Of a DNA stretch of 64,000 nucleotides, positions 34,801 through 46,445 are shown piece after piece; within the stretch, counting starts at the first letter, position 1, and the number at the start of each line of letters is the position of its first letter. The DNA is taken from assembly GCA_033439795.1 (NCBI GenBank), contig JAUTDP010000005.1, positions 2,757,001 through 2,821,000 on the forward strand, written 5' to 3'. This stretch comes from Sordaria brevicollis (Eukaryota > Ascomycota > Sordariomycetes > Sordariales > Sordariaceae). Under the pieces are notes generated by a model. That model was not told where the DNA came from, searched no databases, and was given only the letters and a program-made list of their open reading frames with translations. A program made the position numbers and the translations under genes.

Positions 34801-37800
34801 TCGTTATACCGGCTTTTCGGACCTTTAATATAAATATTATTAAAATAAAGCTAATATACTTCAAAGATTAAATTATAAAGGATTTTAATTATTACCCTTA
34901 TAAATTAAACGATTAAATTAATTCCTCTTTAAAGTAGTATTATTATATAGAATAAATTAAAAAGTATTAAAAATATCGTTAAATCCCGATTTTCTTTATT
35001 AAATTAAACCTTATTGTATTTTAAGAATAAATTTAATAAAAAAAGAATTTCGTACTTAATAAAATCTTCGCTAAAAGGTTCGTACCTTAAAAGTATATTA
35101 ATATTACGGATAATTATTTTATTAATTTTCTAAACGTTATTAATTAACCGGAATTTTTTATCCTTCTTCTAAATAAGAAATTAATTATTCTAATAAAAAG
35201 TATAATTCTCTTCTAAAATTCCGCGCTAAATATATTCCTTAAGCAAATTATAAACTTTTTTATATAAAGCCTATAGAATAGGAATTGCTTTTATTTACTA
35301 AATTAAATAAGCAACCGTTTTAATTTTTTATTTTTCTACTACATTTTTATAAATAAAATTATATTTAAAAAATTCCTAAGTAAGGGCCTTTTCGCGATTA
35401 AAGAGTATATAAATAAAAAGTTCGATTTTAATTTCGTTAAATAATTCGTTCTTCTTTAAAATTTATTAAAGTCTTTTAAATATTAATCGGGAATTTCTAA
35501 TTAATTCCGTAAATTGTAGAATAATATATTTATCCTATTTAAATGGAAAATTGTTTAATTATTCTTAAATTTTATACCGGATTTCTTCGAATTTCTATTT
35601 TTTCTAATTAAAGTTATTACCGGGTTTAAAACTATCCGAAAGCGTATTATCGATTAATTTTATTTTCTAAACGATTTTTTTATATAAAGTATTAATTTGG
35701 ATAAATAGAAAAGAGTTTTATAGTAACGTAGAAGAAAATAAATTAGCGAGGGACGGAATATTCTTTATTTTTTTAAATTTCGGAACCTTTTTCCTTTAAT
35801 CCTTAATATTTTTAATTATTAATCTTCGTAATTCCCGAAAAAAGTTTTTATAGATCTTTTTCCTTATTCGGTTTTATATTATTCTACTTTCTAATTATTA
35901 TTTTATTAATAATTAATTTTCCAGAGGATTATTTATATTCTTCCTTTAATATTTTAAATTAATTTCTTTAATTAATCGAAAATAATCGGATAATACTTCC
36001 TTATTATACTTTTTATTATATAATAAAGCGATAATAGTATTTGTAATTTTTTTTCTTAAAGAAAGGTAATTTTTATTATCCTTATTAATTTTAATACCTT
36101 TTATAAATCTCTTATTATTTTCTTTAAAATTTATTTTAATAAATTTATAAGGCGATTTATTCGATAGAATAAATTCTTAAATATTATTTATAATAATAGG
36201 GTAAATAATTACAATAGGGGAATTAAATCCGCTGCCCGAAGGCGTTTATTTACTCTTTAATAGCGAGGAGAATATTAATTTTTATTCTTCCTATAATAAA
36301 ATAAGTACGAACGGTTCCGACGTTAATATAATCTATTATAACGCTAATATTTTTAATAAATGGAAGATTAAGTAAAATTTTATAATAAGGGAATTAATTC
36401 CGAATAATTATAAAGTATACTTTCCGACCTTTATCGAATAGGAAAATATCTTCTACTATTTTACCCTTAAATTATACCTTTTTACTATTAAAATTAATAT
36501 TAATAATCGTACAATTTATATTATTAAAATTAAATTTGCCGATTAAATTAACAAATATAATATTAATTTCCGCACTACTATTTAAAAGAGCCGTAACCTT
36601 TTCGCTACCTTTAAATTTAATATTAATTATTAACGTAAAAAGGTTCTATATACGCGTAACCTCCTTATTAAATAATAATTTTTTATTATAAAATATAATT
36701 TGAAAATCCTCTTTATAAATTCGAATTAATTCGTCTTTAAATACTATTTTAGGATTTATAATTTAATAATAAGATTAATACATTTACGTAACGAAAATAT
36801 CGCTAAACTTCTTCTTTTAATCCTTATATAATAATTCTTTAAATATTATAATAACGGTATTAATTTATAAATTGCATAAACGGAATTAATTAGCTTCTAA
36901 ACTATTATTTTTAATAGTACTACTATTATATATTAATTAAAGGGTTTCCTTAAAGGCTTTCTAATAATATTTAAAATTAATTAATTCTTTAAATAATTAA
37001 CCGAATTCGGAAGTAATTATAATTATATCTTCGAAAGTAATTTATAATTTAATACTTATAATCTTATTAATAATCGGGCAATTCTCCTTAATTTAAATAA
37101 TCCTATAATTTATATAATCTTTAAAGCTATTAAAATCCTTAGGTTTAAAAACGGATTTATTAATTAAAAGTTTCTAAATTTTAATTAAAAATTCGTTTAT
37201 AGGTTTTAACGACTTAGCGGCGGCGGTAGGAATTAATTTTAATTAAAGAACCAATTTAAATATAATTTTAATTACTACTACTCGTACGTCTTTTTAATCC
37301 GTTATATCCTTTATACAAAGGTTAAAATCTAACCTTCTTATAGGTAATAATTATAACCTCTCTTTTCGATTTATATTAAAAGGGGGTTTATAAAGAATTA
37401 TTAATCTTCCCCGCGTTTAAATAAACGTAATAATAATTTCCCTCTTTATAATCTATTTTAAAATTTAAAATATTAAAAAAGACTTCTAAATAAAAGGAAG
37501 AAAAGACGCTAAATATAAACCAATTAGGCTATAATTAATCTAGAGAGATAATTCGTTAATTAAAATTATATTATTTTAAAAATTAATTCGGCGACGATTT
37601 TAGACCTCTTACTATTTTTATTAATATTCTAGCTCTAAAAGATCAAAATTAGGGGTAAACCCATTAAAATAAACTTCGGTTTCCTATTCCCAAAATTTAT
37701 TATATTTAAAGTACTCGTTATAGTAAACTATATAGGATTTAAATATATCTTTAAAACGGTTTATACGAAAAGTAATAAAGATTATATTATTTAGGATATA

Positions 37801-39994
37801 TTATATTAATTTAATATTATTTCCTAAATAGAATTGCTATTTACGGCCTTATTCCTTATTAGCTTTAATTTAATAAATCTATCCCTTATCTATATAATAA
37901 TCCTTATCCTTATATTAATATTAAATATAATTAAATTATTTATATTAATAGTAAATTATATTTTCCGTTAACTAAATTTATTTAATGGACTATATTATTA
38001 TAATATTAACCTAAAGAGTATAATTATTCCTAAGGAAATTTCGGAAACGATTTTCAAAATTCTCAATTTACTAATTCGCTACCTTAATATAGGTAATTTA
38101 TATATTTTAAAAACTCTTAATTAAAGCGTTTATAATAATAAGTTCTTTAATAATTTTCTATTTAACGATTGTAATCTTCTTCTTATTAAAATCCTTTTTA
38201 CTATTAAAAGTCTTAATTTTAATAATAGTAGTTTTTTTTACTATTTTATTATCTTTATCGCTATTACTATCGTTAAAGGAATTAAAAGAGCTATTAGAAT
38301 TAAAATCGGAATCGCTATCTTCCCTTTAATAGTAAATAGTAATCTAATTAAAAAGCTTTATAAAAAAGTTAATTTACATTATTTTAAAGAACTCATCTTC
38401 ATCTTTACCGAAATAAATAATAAAATTAATACAATAATAATAAAGTAATTTCTTATAAAAACGTTTAATTGCTAACCTCTCGATAATTTCCTAATTAATT
38501 TACTTTTACCGAACTAATAATTAATAATATTTAAAAATAATATTATTAACGGCTTTCTTATTATTTTCGATATATTTACAATAGAAATCCTAAAACTTAT
38601 TTATATTAAAATTTATTTACTCCGGGTCGTAAATATAATAAATAGTACGGAATTTATTATAAAACCTTACCTACGTAATAGGTTCGTTCTCTTTCTTAAT
38701 AAAACGGATAATACCTTTAATAATATTTCGGGATTAGGGTTTATATTATCGGCACTATACGTTAATTTTTTCTTCGTTATTATACTATTTAACGAAGTTT
38801 ATTCTATCTTCGAAATTTAAGAAGAATTTAATAATATTCTTATTTCTAAATTTCTTCTTAAGATTAAAATCCTTCGAAGAATATATAAGGAATATTATAA
38901 TCGTTTAATTTAAAGCGGAATTAGGGTTCTATTACTAATCCTAACCATTATTATCTTTATTTTCGGGATAAATTTAATAATTAAAAGCTTAATTAGAATT
39001 TATTATATTTAAAGGGAAAGAAGGTAAAGAACGTATAGGAAGTATAAAGGGAAATAAATAAAGAAGCGAAGAAATAAATACGGAAAAGGGATTAATAAAT
39101 ATAATAAATAAATTAATTACTAATTAAAAATTATTATAAATAGAAATTATTAACTTTAATATTAATATTAACGAATATTTTATTAATTTATTATTAATAA
39201 AGGATACGAAATAATAAAAAGTATTTAAAGGGAACCTTTTATTAAATAAACGTTAATATAAAATACCGTTATATCTTTATACGAAATTTAGCCCTTTATT
39301 AATAGAGGATAGATTATATTTTAATTAATATTAAATAATATAATATATATTAAATTCAATTGAATAAACTATTATATATTAGCGTAAGGGGGTTTAAAAC
39401 CGTTAAATAAATATATTATATCCTAAAAGTTCCAACGACGCGTATTAAAATAAAATTTTTAAAACTATTAAATAAGTATTTTATATATTCGAAACCCCGG
39501 CGCCGGTTATTATTCGCTTATATATACCCTTTTACCGGATTTACGCAAAGTATTAATTTAATATTAAAATCGGGGCAAAACTTTTAATTTAATAATATTT
39601 ACTTTAATTATTAACTTCGGAACCGGGAATTTATTATTAAATCCTCGGTTAATCGGTTATCGTTCGCTTAATATCGAAAATTATAAATCTTCTAAATTTA
39701 TAATTTATTTCTAATTTAATTTCTAGGGACGTTTCTATAACGTATAATAATTAATATTAAAAAAGCTATAATTATATTTATATTTATCCTATATACTACT
39801 TTATTTCTATAATAAATCCCGTAGTATATTTAAAATAATATATTTTTAATTCTATTTCAATATTTATTTTCTATTATTCTTTTTTTATAACCGACGGATT
39901 ATTAAAATTCTTAATTTTATCGTTTTAAGGTATTGAGTCCGCTTTAACCAATTTAATTAGAAATTTAAAACTTAATCTCGTCTTTATTATTATT

Positions 39995-40617
39995 TAAAAT
40001 AAAGAAGAAAAACAACCCTAAATAACTATTATTACTATAATAATTAAAAAAGGAGCCATATTAAAAATTTCTAATAAAATTAAAAAAATAGAGAGGGGAA
40101 TAAATCTATAAAGGAAAAAAGAATAATTTAATAATAGGAATATTTTTTTCGATTTAATTATATCTTTTCTTTTACCTATTATAGAAATAGGGTTAAAAAA
40201 TCTTAAAAATTTAATTAAAGAGTTAATTTTCACTAAATTAAAAAAGATTTTTATTTTAAAGATTAAATAAAGTCTAATTATTATTCTAGTAAAAGTTGCC
40301 TAACCTTCCTTCTTTTCTTTCTAATTACCCTTCTTTTCTTTTATTCCTTTAGAGCTTTCTTTCTTTCTATGTGAAAGTCCGAAATTCATTCCATAGCCTT
40401 CTTTCTTAATCTATTTAATATACCATTATTATGCTTCCTTCAAATTAATTCATTATAATGTATCCTTATCTTGTACCTCTTTTCTCAAATTATGACCAGG
40501 GAAAATCTCTGGAAGAATTCCTCTAGAATAAAAAACTACGAAAAATTTTCGAAAAAATTCGGAAAAAATCTGCTGTCTAGCCGTGTACCCTTATACTTAT
40601 TTATCCGCCCCATCTCA
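39995..40617. repeat. Right LTR (623 bp)
   Basis: Begins TAAAATAAAGAAG (TG changed to TA, a RIP-type change) and ends CCCATCTCA. Its last 250 bp are less mutated than the left copy. Confidence 0.75.
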
Positions 40618-41130
40618 ATATTGCAATAGAATAAGTAATTAATTATAATAATAATAATAATAGAAATAATTTTATTAATAGTTTTAATCGATTGCGCGTA
40701 ATCGGTTTGGGGGGTTATAGGGTATAGGGTGCGGTATATATAGATTATTTATATTAGGATAGCCTTACGGGATATTTTGCTTATGTAAATGTATTATAAT
40801 AATTGTAAAGTTTTTTTCGGGTATGGGGTTGAATATTTAAAACATTTTATAGGGCTAGTTTATTATATAAAATAGGGGAAATTATATATTAGGTATTATC
40901 GGCTATTATATGGGTCTTCGAGGGTGTATGAAGTCAAAATAGGGTGTATGAGGATAACGACCCCGGTGCGGTAAGTTAAGCTCTAATGTTTTCTGTTTCA
41001 TTTACCTCTCTACTATGGTTAACGGGCAACTCATGATGGTTCAATCAATGTTCTTCCGACAAGCACGAGTTAGCACAAGGCAGTTCACCAACTCCTACGG
41101 CAATTTTCGCTTCACATCCGTCTGGCTTTG

Positions 41131-41560
41131 TTAGTGGACTACGCCAGGGTGCATATCAACACCACTGCCAACCACACCGACAGACCCGATTCCCGACTTC
41201 CGTCCCTCACCATCTTCATCATCGCCATCGCGTTTCCACTTCCGGCCCTTCCCCTCGCCCTTTTTCCTCAATGCCGTGTTCTCGCTTTTCGTCCGGGAGC
41301 AGGTCTTACATAGACCGCCACCATCATCTCTCGCGTTGCCTCGATAACAGTATCGAGCCCTGCTCTTGGCGCTCATTGCCATTTGCTTTCATATTTGGTG
41401 ACACTGGGTTGGCCAAGCAGTGGATTCGGCGCATCGGGTGTTCGAGCACCGGTTGTTTCCACTTCGCTCCCGTTGCTGGTACCGACGTCCGGCACCACGA
41501 ATCCGTTCTGCCTGAGTACTTCCACGAGCCTTTCAGGCCCGTAGACGGAGAGGGATTCAC
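41131..41560 (-). pseudogene. Relic of a tandem family gene (C-terminal part)
   Basis: The frame 41382-41131 reads YCYRGNARDDGGGLCKTC, then ALRKKGEGKGRKWKRDGDDE and ends GSGVDMHPGVV. This is the C-terminal block of the tandem genes (CSNCYxxxARGDGGGFCxxC, KGKGRKRKxED, GAVGxVxSGVDMNPGVAF). Upstream, CLANPVSPNMKAN appears in another frame. The core is therefore split by frameshifts, and the N-terminal two thirds are missing. It is the copy nearest the RIPed element. Confidence 0.7.
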
Positions 41561-41639
41561 GTAGAGAGACAGAGACAGAAAGAGGCAAGCGAAAGTGTAT
41601 CTTATGTAGACGGTGGCTACCCATATATGGAAGGTCCTG

Positions 41640-42494
41640 GTATAAGCTCCAGAAGCAGTGTGATCAGGGACGAATTAGTGCTGCAATGATCTCACTCCTG
41701 CACTCACGGCTTGCGGAGTGGGCAAAAGCCGGGGTAGAGCCGGAGTCGGCCGTGCCAAGCATCACCATTTCCGAGGCTTGTGGGGCGGAGTCCGATTTGG
41801 TCGGGTGTGGAAGGAGCAAGAGCACGTACTACAGCCGGGTAAGCACTTTCCGTCCATATATGCGCAGTGTTTAAATGCGCTTGCCCACTTGCGGCAACCG
41901 TTCTTACCTCTAGGAAGCAAGATCAAGAAAGTGCGAGGGATTGGGATGCACCTGCAGACATGCGGCATGCTCGCTTCGTTTCATCTTCGTCACCCGCACT
42001 TGCTCAACATTTGATGTTAGTCTTATGCGTTGGTCCGATTACATCAGGTCAGAGTCATGGCTGTCATTATAAGGTAACTGCACCCAGACACACACAAACT
42101 GTTTTCATCACGCGAACTGGAGCGGGAAAGTTGTTTTCACCTTTTTTTGTTGCTTTTTATGTTTTCTACCACGCTTATTGATTCCACCCACGACCAGCAC
42201 ATCTTGAAACAATCTAGTAAGCCGGTCATCAACAATCCCCCAGCTTTCCTTTGTACTCTTTTCCTTCGTTTTTATGCTTGTCCGCGATACTCAAACACTT
42301 CTCCTTTGTCCGTGTTTCCGTCAATAGGAGGCTCTTTCAGTCCAGATTTTCCTTCATCCACATTCTAGCTCGACAATCAAGGGAATACGTTGAGCTTACA
42401 AGGACAAGTAACGCCAGACCTTCCTTCTCACCACTATAAGTTTTCTTCAGGTGAGGGGCACTTTCCATCATTTAGTGCACAACACCAGGGTTCA
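41640..42494. other. No gene recognised; downstream flank
   Basis: Separates the relic from the 42495-44291 gene. Only short frames without motifs occur. It includes T-rich sequence that may form the 3' end of the 42.5-kb transcript. Confidence 0.35.
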
Positions 42495-44291
42495 TCATTT
42501 CATGTCGATGCCACTCATGACAGCACCAACAGCGCCAGGAGGAGCAGGGCCGTAACCACCTGCACCGTCACCACCATCGTCCTTCTTTGGGGGCGGACCA
42601 CCAGGGCTGGCACCCGGAGCATCACCGGCGCCCTCATGCTTGCGCTTTCTGCGGAGCTCAGCGGCCTCCTTCTTTTTGACAAAACAATAGTCGCAGAAAC
42701 CGCCTCCGTCGCCCCTTGCGGTACGGTAGTAGCAATTAGAACAGGGCTCAAGCCCCTGCTCTTGCATATGCTCAACTCGTCTCCGGAGAGAAGGATTTAC
42801 TGTGTTGCCCAAGCAATCAAAACAGCGGGTGACGCGCCGAGCTGATTTGCCACCACGCCACTTCCAAACCGTATTGCCGTAGGGGCATGGCGTCTGCACC
42901 TTGTTGCGGACTGGTCCCTTGCATAGGGGGCGTTCAGCCGGCGGGCCGCCGTTGCCCGCGGAGGGTGCACCGGCGGAAGAAGGCAAAGAAGAAGCGGCGG
43001 GACCATGTTGGAGGAGACGCATGGGCCGAATGGCAACGCCGGCGCCGGTGGGGTGGCTCAATGGGTTGGGGCGATGGGGGTGCGGAGTAATAGGGTTGCC
43101 GGTATCAACAGCCGGGAGAGACGGGGGCGAGACGAAGGGGGTGTGAGCACCGTTGCGGGAACCGACACTGGGGGAGAGCAGAGGTGAGATGATGCCGGCA
43201 GAAGGAACATTCAGACTGGACTCATCGAATCCATCGACCTGGGCGGAGTCCTCGTTGATAGGGTCGGTCTCTCGAGGATGCAAAGCCGCTTCGATATTGG
43301 GCTGGGCTTGCTGGGCCTGGGGTATAACAGCGGCCTGGCTTCTAACCTGTTGGCGTGGGATGGTGATGGTAGGTGTACCACTCATGGGGTCGGTCTCGGA
43401 ATAGGGCGGGGGGGAATCAAGTCCGGGGGTGTTGAGGCCAAAGGGTTGAAGTGGCGGGGCCATAACAAGGGCGGCGCCCGCAACAGCAGTGACCGGCTGC
43501 ATCAAAACGGGATTGGAAGAAGCAACGCTACTGCTACCAGCATAAGGGTTGTTGGGAATGACAAAATCCAACAAAGGGTCGATGGCATCCTCGCCGTAGC
43601 CAATGTCCTGCATAGTTGTCCAATCTTCCATGGCATGTGTGGTATTGCCCTGGACGATGGTGCCAGTGGAGCTAGTGTACTCGGCGCCGTATGGGGAAGG
43701 GACGCCTTGGCGGTTGCCCTCGTCATGGTTGCGAATTGGCGGCAGGATAATGTTTGGAAAATTGACGCCCGACGGGTTCAAGTTGGCGCCGGCTCTACCG
43801 TCTCTTACTCCGTTGAGGCCGGGTTGGTTCAGACCTGCTTGACCGAGATGGACACCAGACTGCATGCCTCCTGGCGAGCCGAGTTCGGTTTGGGTCTCTG
43901 GTACAGCGTAATAGTTGATGACCATGTTTCCGGCAGCCACGTGCATGTTTCCATGTGCAGTGCTTTGTCCGAAAGTTCGGGGATGATTCTCCATATGGTG
44001 GTTGCTGCCATGTTGCTGATTGCCGGCTTGTGGGTTGCTAACTTGGCGGCTCTCGGGATCCGCGCCCTAAGCGGATGCTCCGATGCCGTTACCGTTGGGG
44101 CTAGCATCGCTGCGGCGTTGTTGTTGATACGACTGGGTGTTTAGAGGTATGCCCCCGAAGCTATTGGCCTGTCCGGGTGCTGGAGCAGGCGCTGCCTGGA
44201 GATTATGCTGGCTGGTGTTTCCGCCTTGTGCTTCCGAAGAGAAGCGAGGTCGTTTGTTGGGCCTGTCGCCACCGCCGCCTTGTTCGTTCAT
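42495..44291 (-). CDS. Tandem family gene B, in-frame UAG predicted to be edited to UGG (598 aa)
   Basis: ATG at 44291-44289. Residues 1-74 contain a nuclear-localisation-like DRPNKRPRFSS (about 9-19). TAG at 44069-44067 is codon 75. The same frame then stays open for 523 codons to 42495: GADPESRQ, a Pro/Gln/Gly-rich region, and the core C457-x11-C469, VWKWRGGKS, C490/C493, 23 residues, C517/C520, C533/C536, a basic stretch RRKRKHEG and the conserved C-terminus PGAVGAVMSGIDMK. Both sides of the stop carry family-conserved sequence, so this is one gene. The stop lies in a 6-bp, 7-nt-loop hairpin. Unedited mRNA would give a 74-residue peptide. Alternatives are translational readthrough or pseudogenisation; the intact 1.8-kb frame argues against the latter. 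Confidence 0.8.
44058..44076 (-). promoter_or_regulatory. Predicted A-to-I editing hairpin, gene B
   Basis: Transcript-sense ATCCGC-TTAGGGC-GCGGAT: six perfect pairs and a 7-nt loop with U-A-G at loop positions 2-4. The candidate edited base is the A at 44068. Confidence 0.75.
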
Positions 44292-44323
44292 CGTGGTCTC
44301 TTGGTTTAAGGCCGCTTTGGTAC

Positions 44324-44395
44324 CTGCAGTAAGACAGTTAGCTGCGCTGAAACTCTTTGAGTGTCGACCTTGGAAGAAGACAACTTGTCACTTAC
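44324..44395 (-). other. 5' leader intron of gene B
   Basis: Transcript-sense GTAAGTGACA donor at 44395, GCTAAC branch point (44342-44337) and CTGCAG acceptor ending at 44324; 72 nt, located 32 nt upstream of the ATG. Confidence 0.75.
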
Positions 44396-46445
44396 CACAA
44401 CAGTGCCTACGCGTTGGTAGGTCAAACAGATAAGAGGTCTGATGCAGTAGACTTTTCCGGTTTGGCTACCAACCTAAAGGTAGGCTTGCGTTGCGTTGCT
44501 TGCTAGGTGTTGATCGATGCTGCCAATGCGGAACGTCTAGGTTTGAGGCCGTAAGGGACAAGTGCGCGGTTTGTCGGGAACCAAGGAGGAACGTTTTTTG
44601 ACACGAACAAGGGGGGGATTGGGGATTTATATGTGGTAGACACACATCCAGAGGTTGGCTGTACAGTTCACCTCGAACATGGACCTGGACCTTCACCAGG
44701 TAGTGGACCTTAGTGTTGATGGGACTTCAGTCTTCACCTGACCACCGAGTAGCAACTGTCACCACAGTTACGGCAACGGGAACAGTGTGGATACGGATTT
44801 CACTTCGAGTAATCAACATGCGCTAAGTACCTAGGATCTTCACTGCCTTCTACCAGCGTAGATAGTAGGGTTTACCTAGGTACAGTTTGTATAAGAGCGC
44901 TTCACCGGGCCGGATTTCGAGTGTCAGCTGTGGGCGCTACCTCTAATCCTCTATCGAGTAATTTGCTCGAGTGTCACTCTTCTCCTTCCGTCGTTCGGGT
45001 TTGCCTGCTCTTCACGTTCCTTGCTCAAGCTCTTCCACTTGAGGGCCAAATTTTGTCTGTCACCTTCAGTTCGAATGCTTTCCATTGTTCTGTTTTATGT
45101 TCTACTCGCCTGGGCCGTTTCAAGGCCCAGGCAGGTCTGGTCATGTTTTCTCACGAAACCGAGCGCCAGGGATGAACTCGAACTACCTACATATGAAACA
45201 AGCGACATCATGAGCCCGTGTTATCAAGAGTGAGGTTCACATACATCTTCTTGTCTTTGGCTTTATAGAATTGTTTGTAACGCCTTATAAGGTTGTTCAT
45301 TACATATCCTTGCCCTTGAGATCTTTTACCCTATTACTCGAGCCCCGTTCTGTCACACAAACACTCACAAAGATAATTTTTTTTTTGTTTCTATCCACAA
45401 TGTCTTTCCTTTCTTGTGACATGTTTCTTTCAGCGTTAGAAATCCTGAACCGTTGTGCCAAGAAGGACGCCAAGTTTTCGGCGCGCAGCAAAGCCCTAAC
45501 AGGTAGCGACAAACATCCAGTTTGGGAAGGTACGATGGACAATTGGGGGAAGGTGGGGGGAGAAGAAGAGAGATGAAGAGAGACTTTGAAGGTGGGGAAA
45601 GAAGACGAGAGAGAAAGAGCAAAGCGGAAGCAGGAAGGAGAGGGTGAGAAGGAGGAGAAGGAAGGAATGCGCGAGAAGCGGAGCTCATGAAGTCAAAAAG
45701 CCACCGTCTCCCACCATGAAAATTCTCCGACTTATTGCTCTTCCAACCATCCACTCCACTACAGCTTTACCAACGACCATGATACCGGCACTGATAACAA
45801 GGACAATAATAGCATTGGCTTCATTCATCTTCTCAAGCATCATCACAATCACAAGCCTGGGTAGACATAACTCACATTCAGCTCATACTTGAACCTCGAT
45901 TTCACTGCTGGTGCATGGCTCAGAGACGGCCTACTTGCGACTACGCTGCCTTCAGCTGGCGAGAACCTAATGTTCAAGTTCGAACGGTTTCACTTTCAAA
46001 ATGGACAGAGAACTTATGATATCACTTTGTAATGGATGCACTTTGTACTTTGACCCGATTTGCAGTATATTCCTTCTATGTCGTGTACGACCTGAGTGGT
46101 GTGAGTGAGTAACAACCCCCAAGACTCTCTTTGATGTACAGACTTTCACCTTGTTTCAATTGTATCGGATTCCACATACAAATCCTCTATGTCTCTCCCC
46201 TCCTCCTATGACGAGAGACGATTCAGATCCAGCTTCAACCGCCTGGACGGCAAAAGGATATCCCAGGTATGTGACCATTATTCAGTTCATATACTTTAGT
46301 TTCAAACGCTAACAAAGAGCAAGTGCTCTCTCACGTCGTCGTCGTACCACTTCCATATCTGTGCCGCTTCTCATCCACGCGTCTCTTCTTCAAGGCTCCG
46401 AAAACCGCTCTGAGAAAGGGAAGAATGTGAGACCCGACGGTGCGG
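44396..46445. other. Intergenic, with shared downstream sequence
   Basis: Promoter side of gene B and downstream side of copy C. The segment 46030-46235 resembles 48905-49205. Weak open frames near 45271-45754 are CT/GA-rich shadows. Confidence 0.4.
46030..46235. repeat. Downstream flank shared between copies C and D
   Basis: TTTGCAGTATAT, then CCTTCTAT, and later TCCTC(T/C)ATGTCTCTcCCCTCCTCC occur in the same order here and at 48905-49205. The tandem duplication unit therefore extends beyond the coding region. Confidence 0.6.

Larger units (their letters stand above)
26988..40617. mobile_element. 13.6-kb LTR retroelement, RIP-degraded, nested in the TIR transposon
   Basis: Two direct repeats of identical length are offset by exactly 13,007 bp. 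The left one begins TG (TGAAATAGGG) and the right one ends CA (CATCTCA), as in canonical LTRs. A 4-bp ATAT flanks both outer ends (26984-26987 and 40618-40621). Differences between the repeats are mostly G-to-A and C-to-T, as RIP would cause. No intact gag, protease, reverse transcriptase or integrase frame survives, so the superfamily cannot be given. Confidence 0.7.
23647..40983. mobile_element. TIR transposon with 8-bp duplication (hAT-like), interrupted and RIPed
   Basis: The left end is GAGCTTGACTTACCGCACCG and the right end, read on the minus strand, is GAGCTTAACTTACCGCACCG; similarity continues through CGGGGTC and a TTATCCT(T/C)AT(G/A)CACC block. Perfect direct repeats TAATGTTT flank it (23639-23646 and 40984-40991). 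Subtracting the nested LTR element (26988-40617) and its duplication leaves about 3.7 kb, a normal size for an autonomous hAT-type element. The interior is extremely AT-rich with CpA/TpG nearly absent but CpG retained, the RIP signature, so no transposase frame survives. hAT is preferred on duplication length; other 8-bp superfamilies are possible. A 412-bp relative is at 58888-59299. Confidence 0.85.

Noticed and set aside
23690..40900. AT-rich block as mitochondrial DNA or a centromere
   Set aside because: It is bounded by TIRs with a perfect target duplication and contains paired LTRs; CpA/TpG depletion with CpG retained is RIP. A role in heterochromatin is still possible.
42390..43187. 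Plus-strand frames opposite the core of gene B
   Set aside because: Arg/Gly-rich shadows of the minus-strand coding sequence.
43278..44144. 288-codon plus-strand frame opposite gene B
   Set aside because: It is the antisense shadow of gene B; family motifs are on the minus strand.
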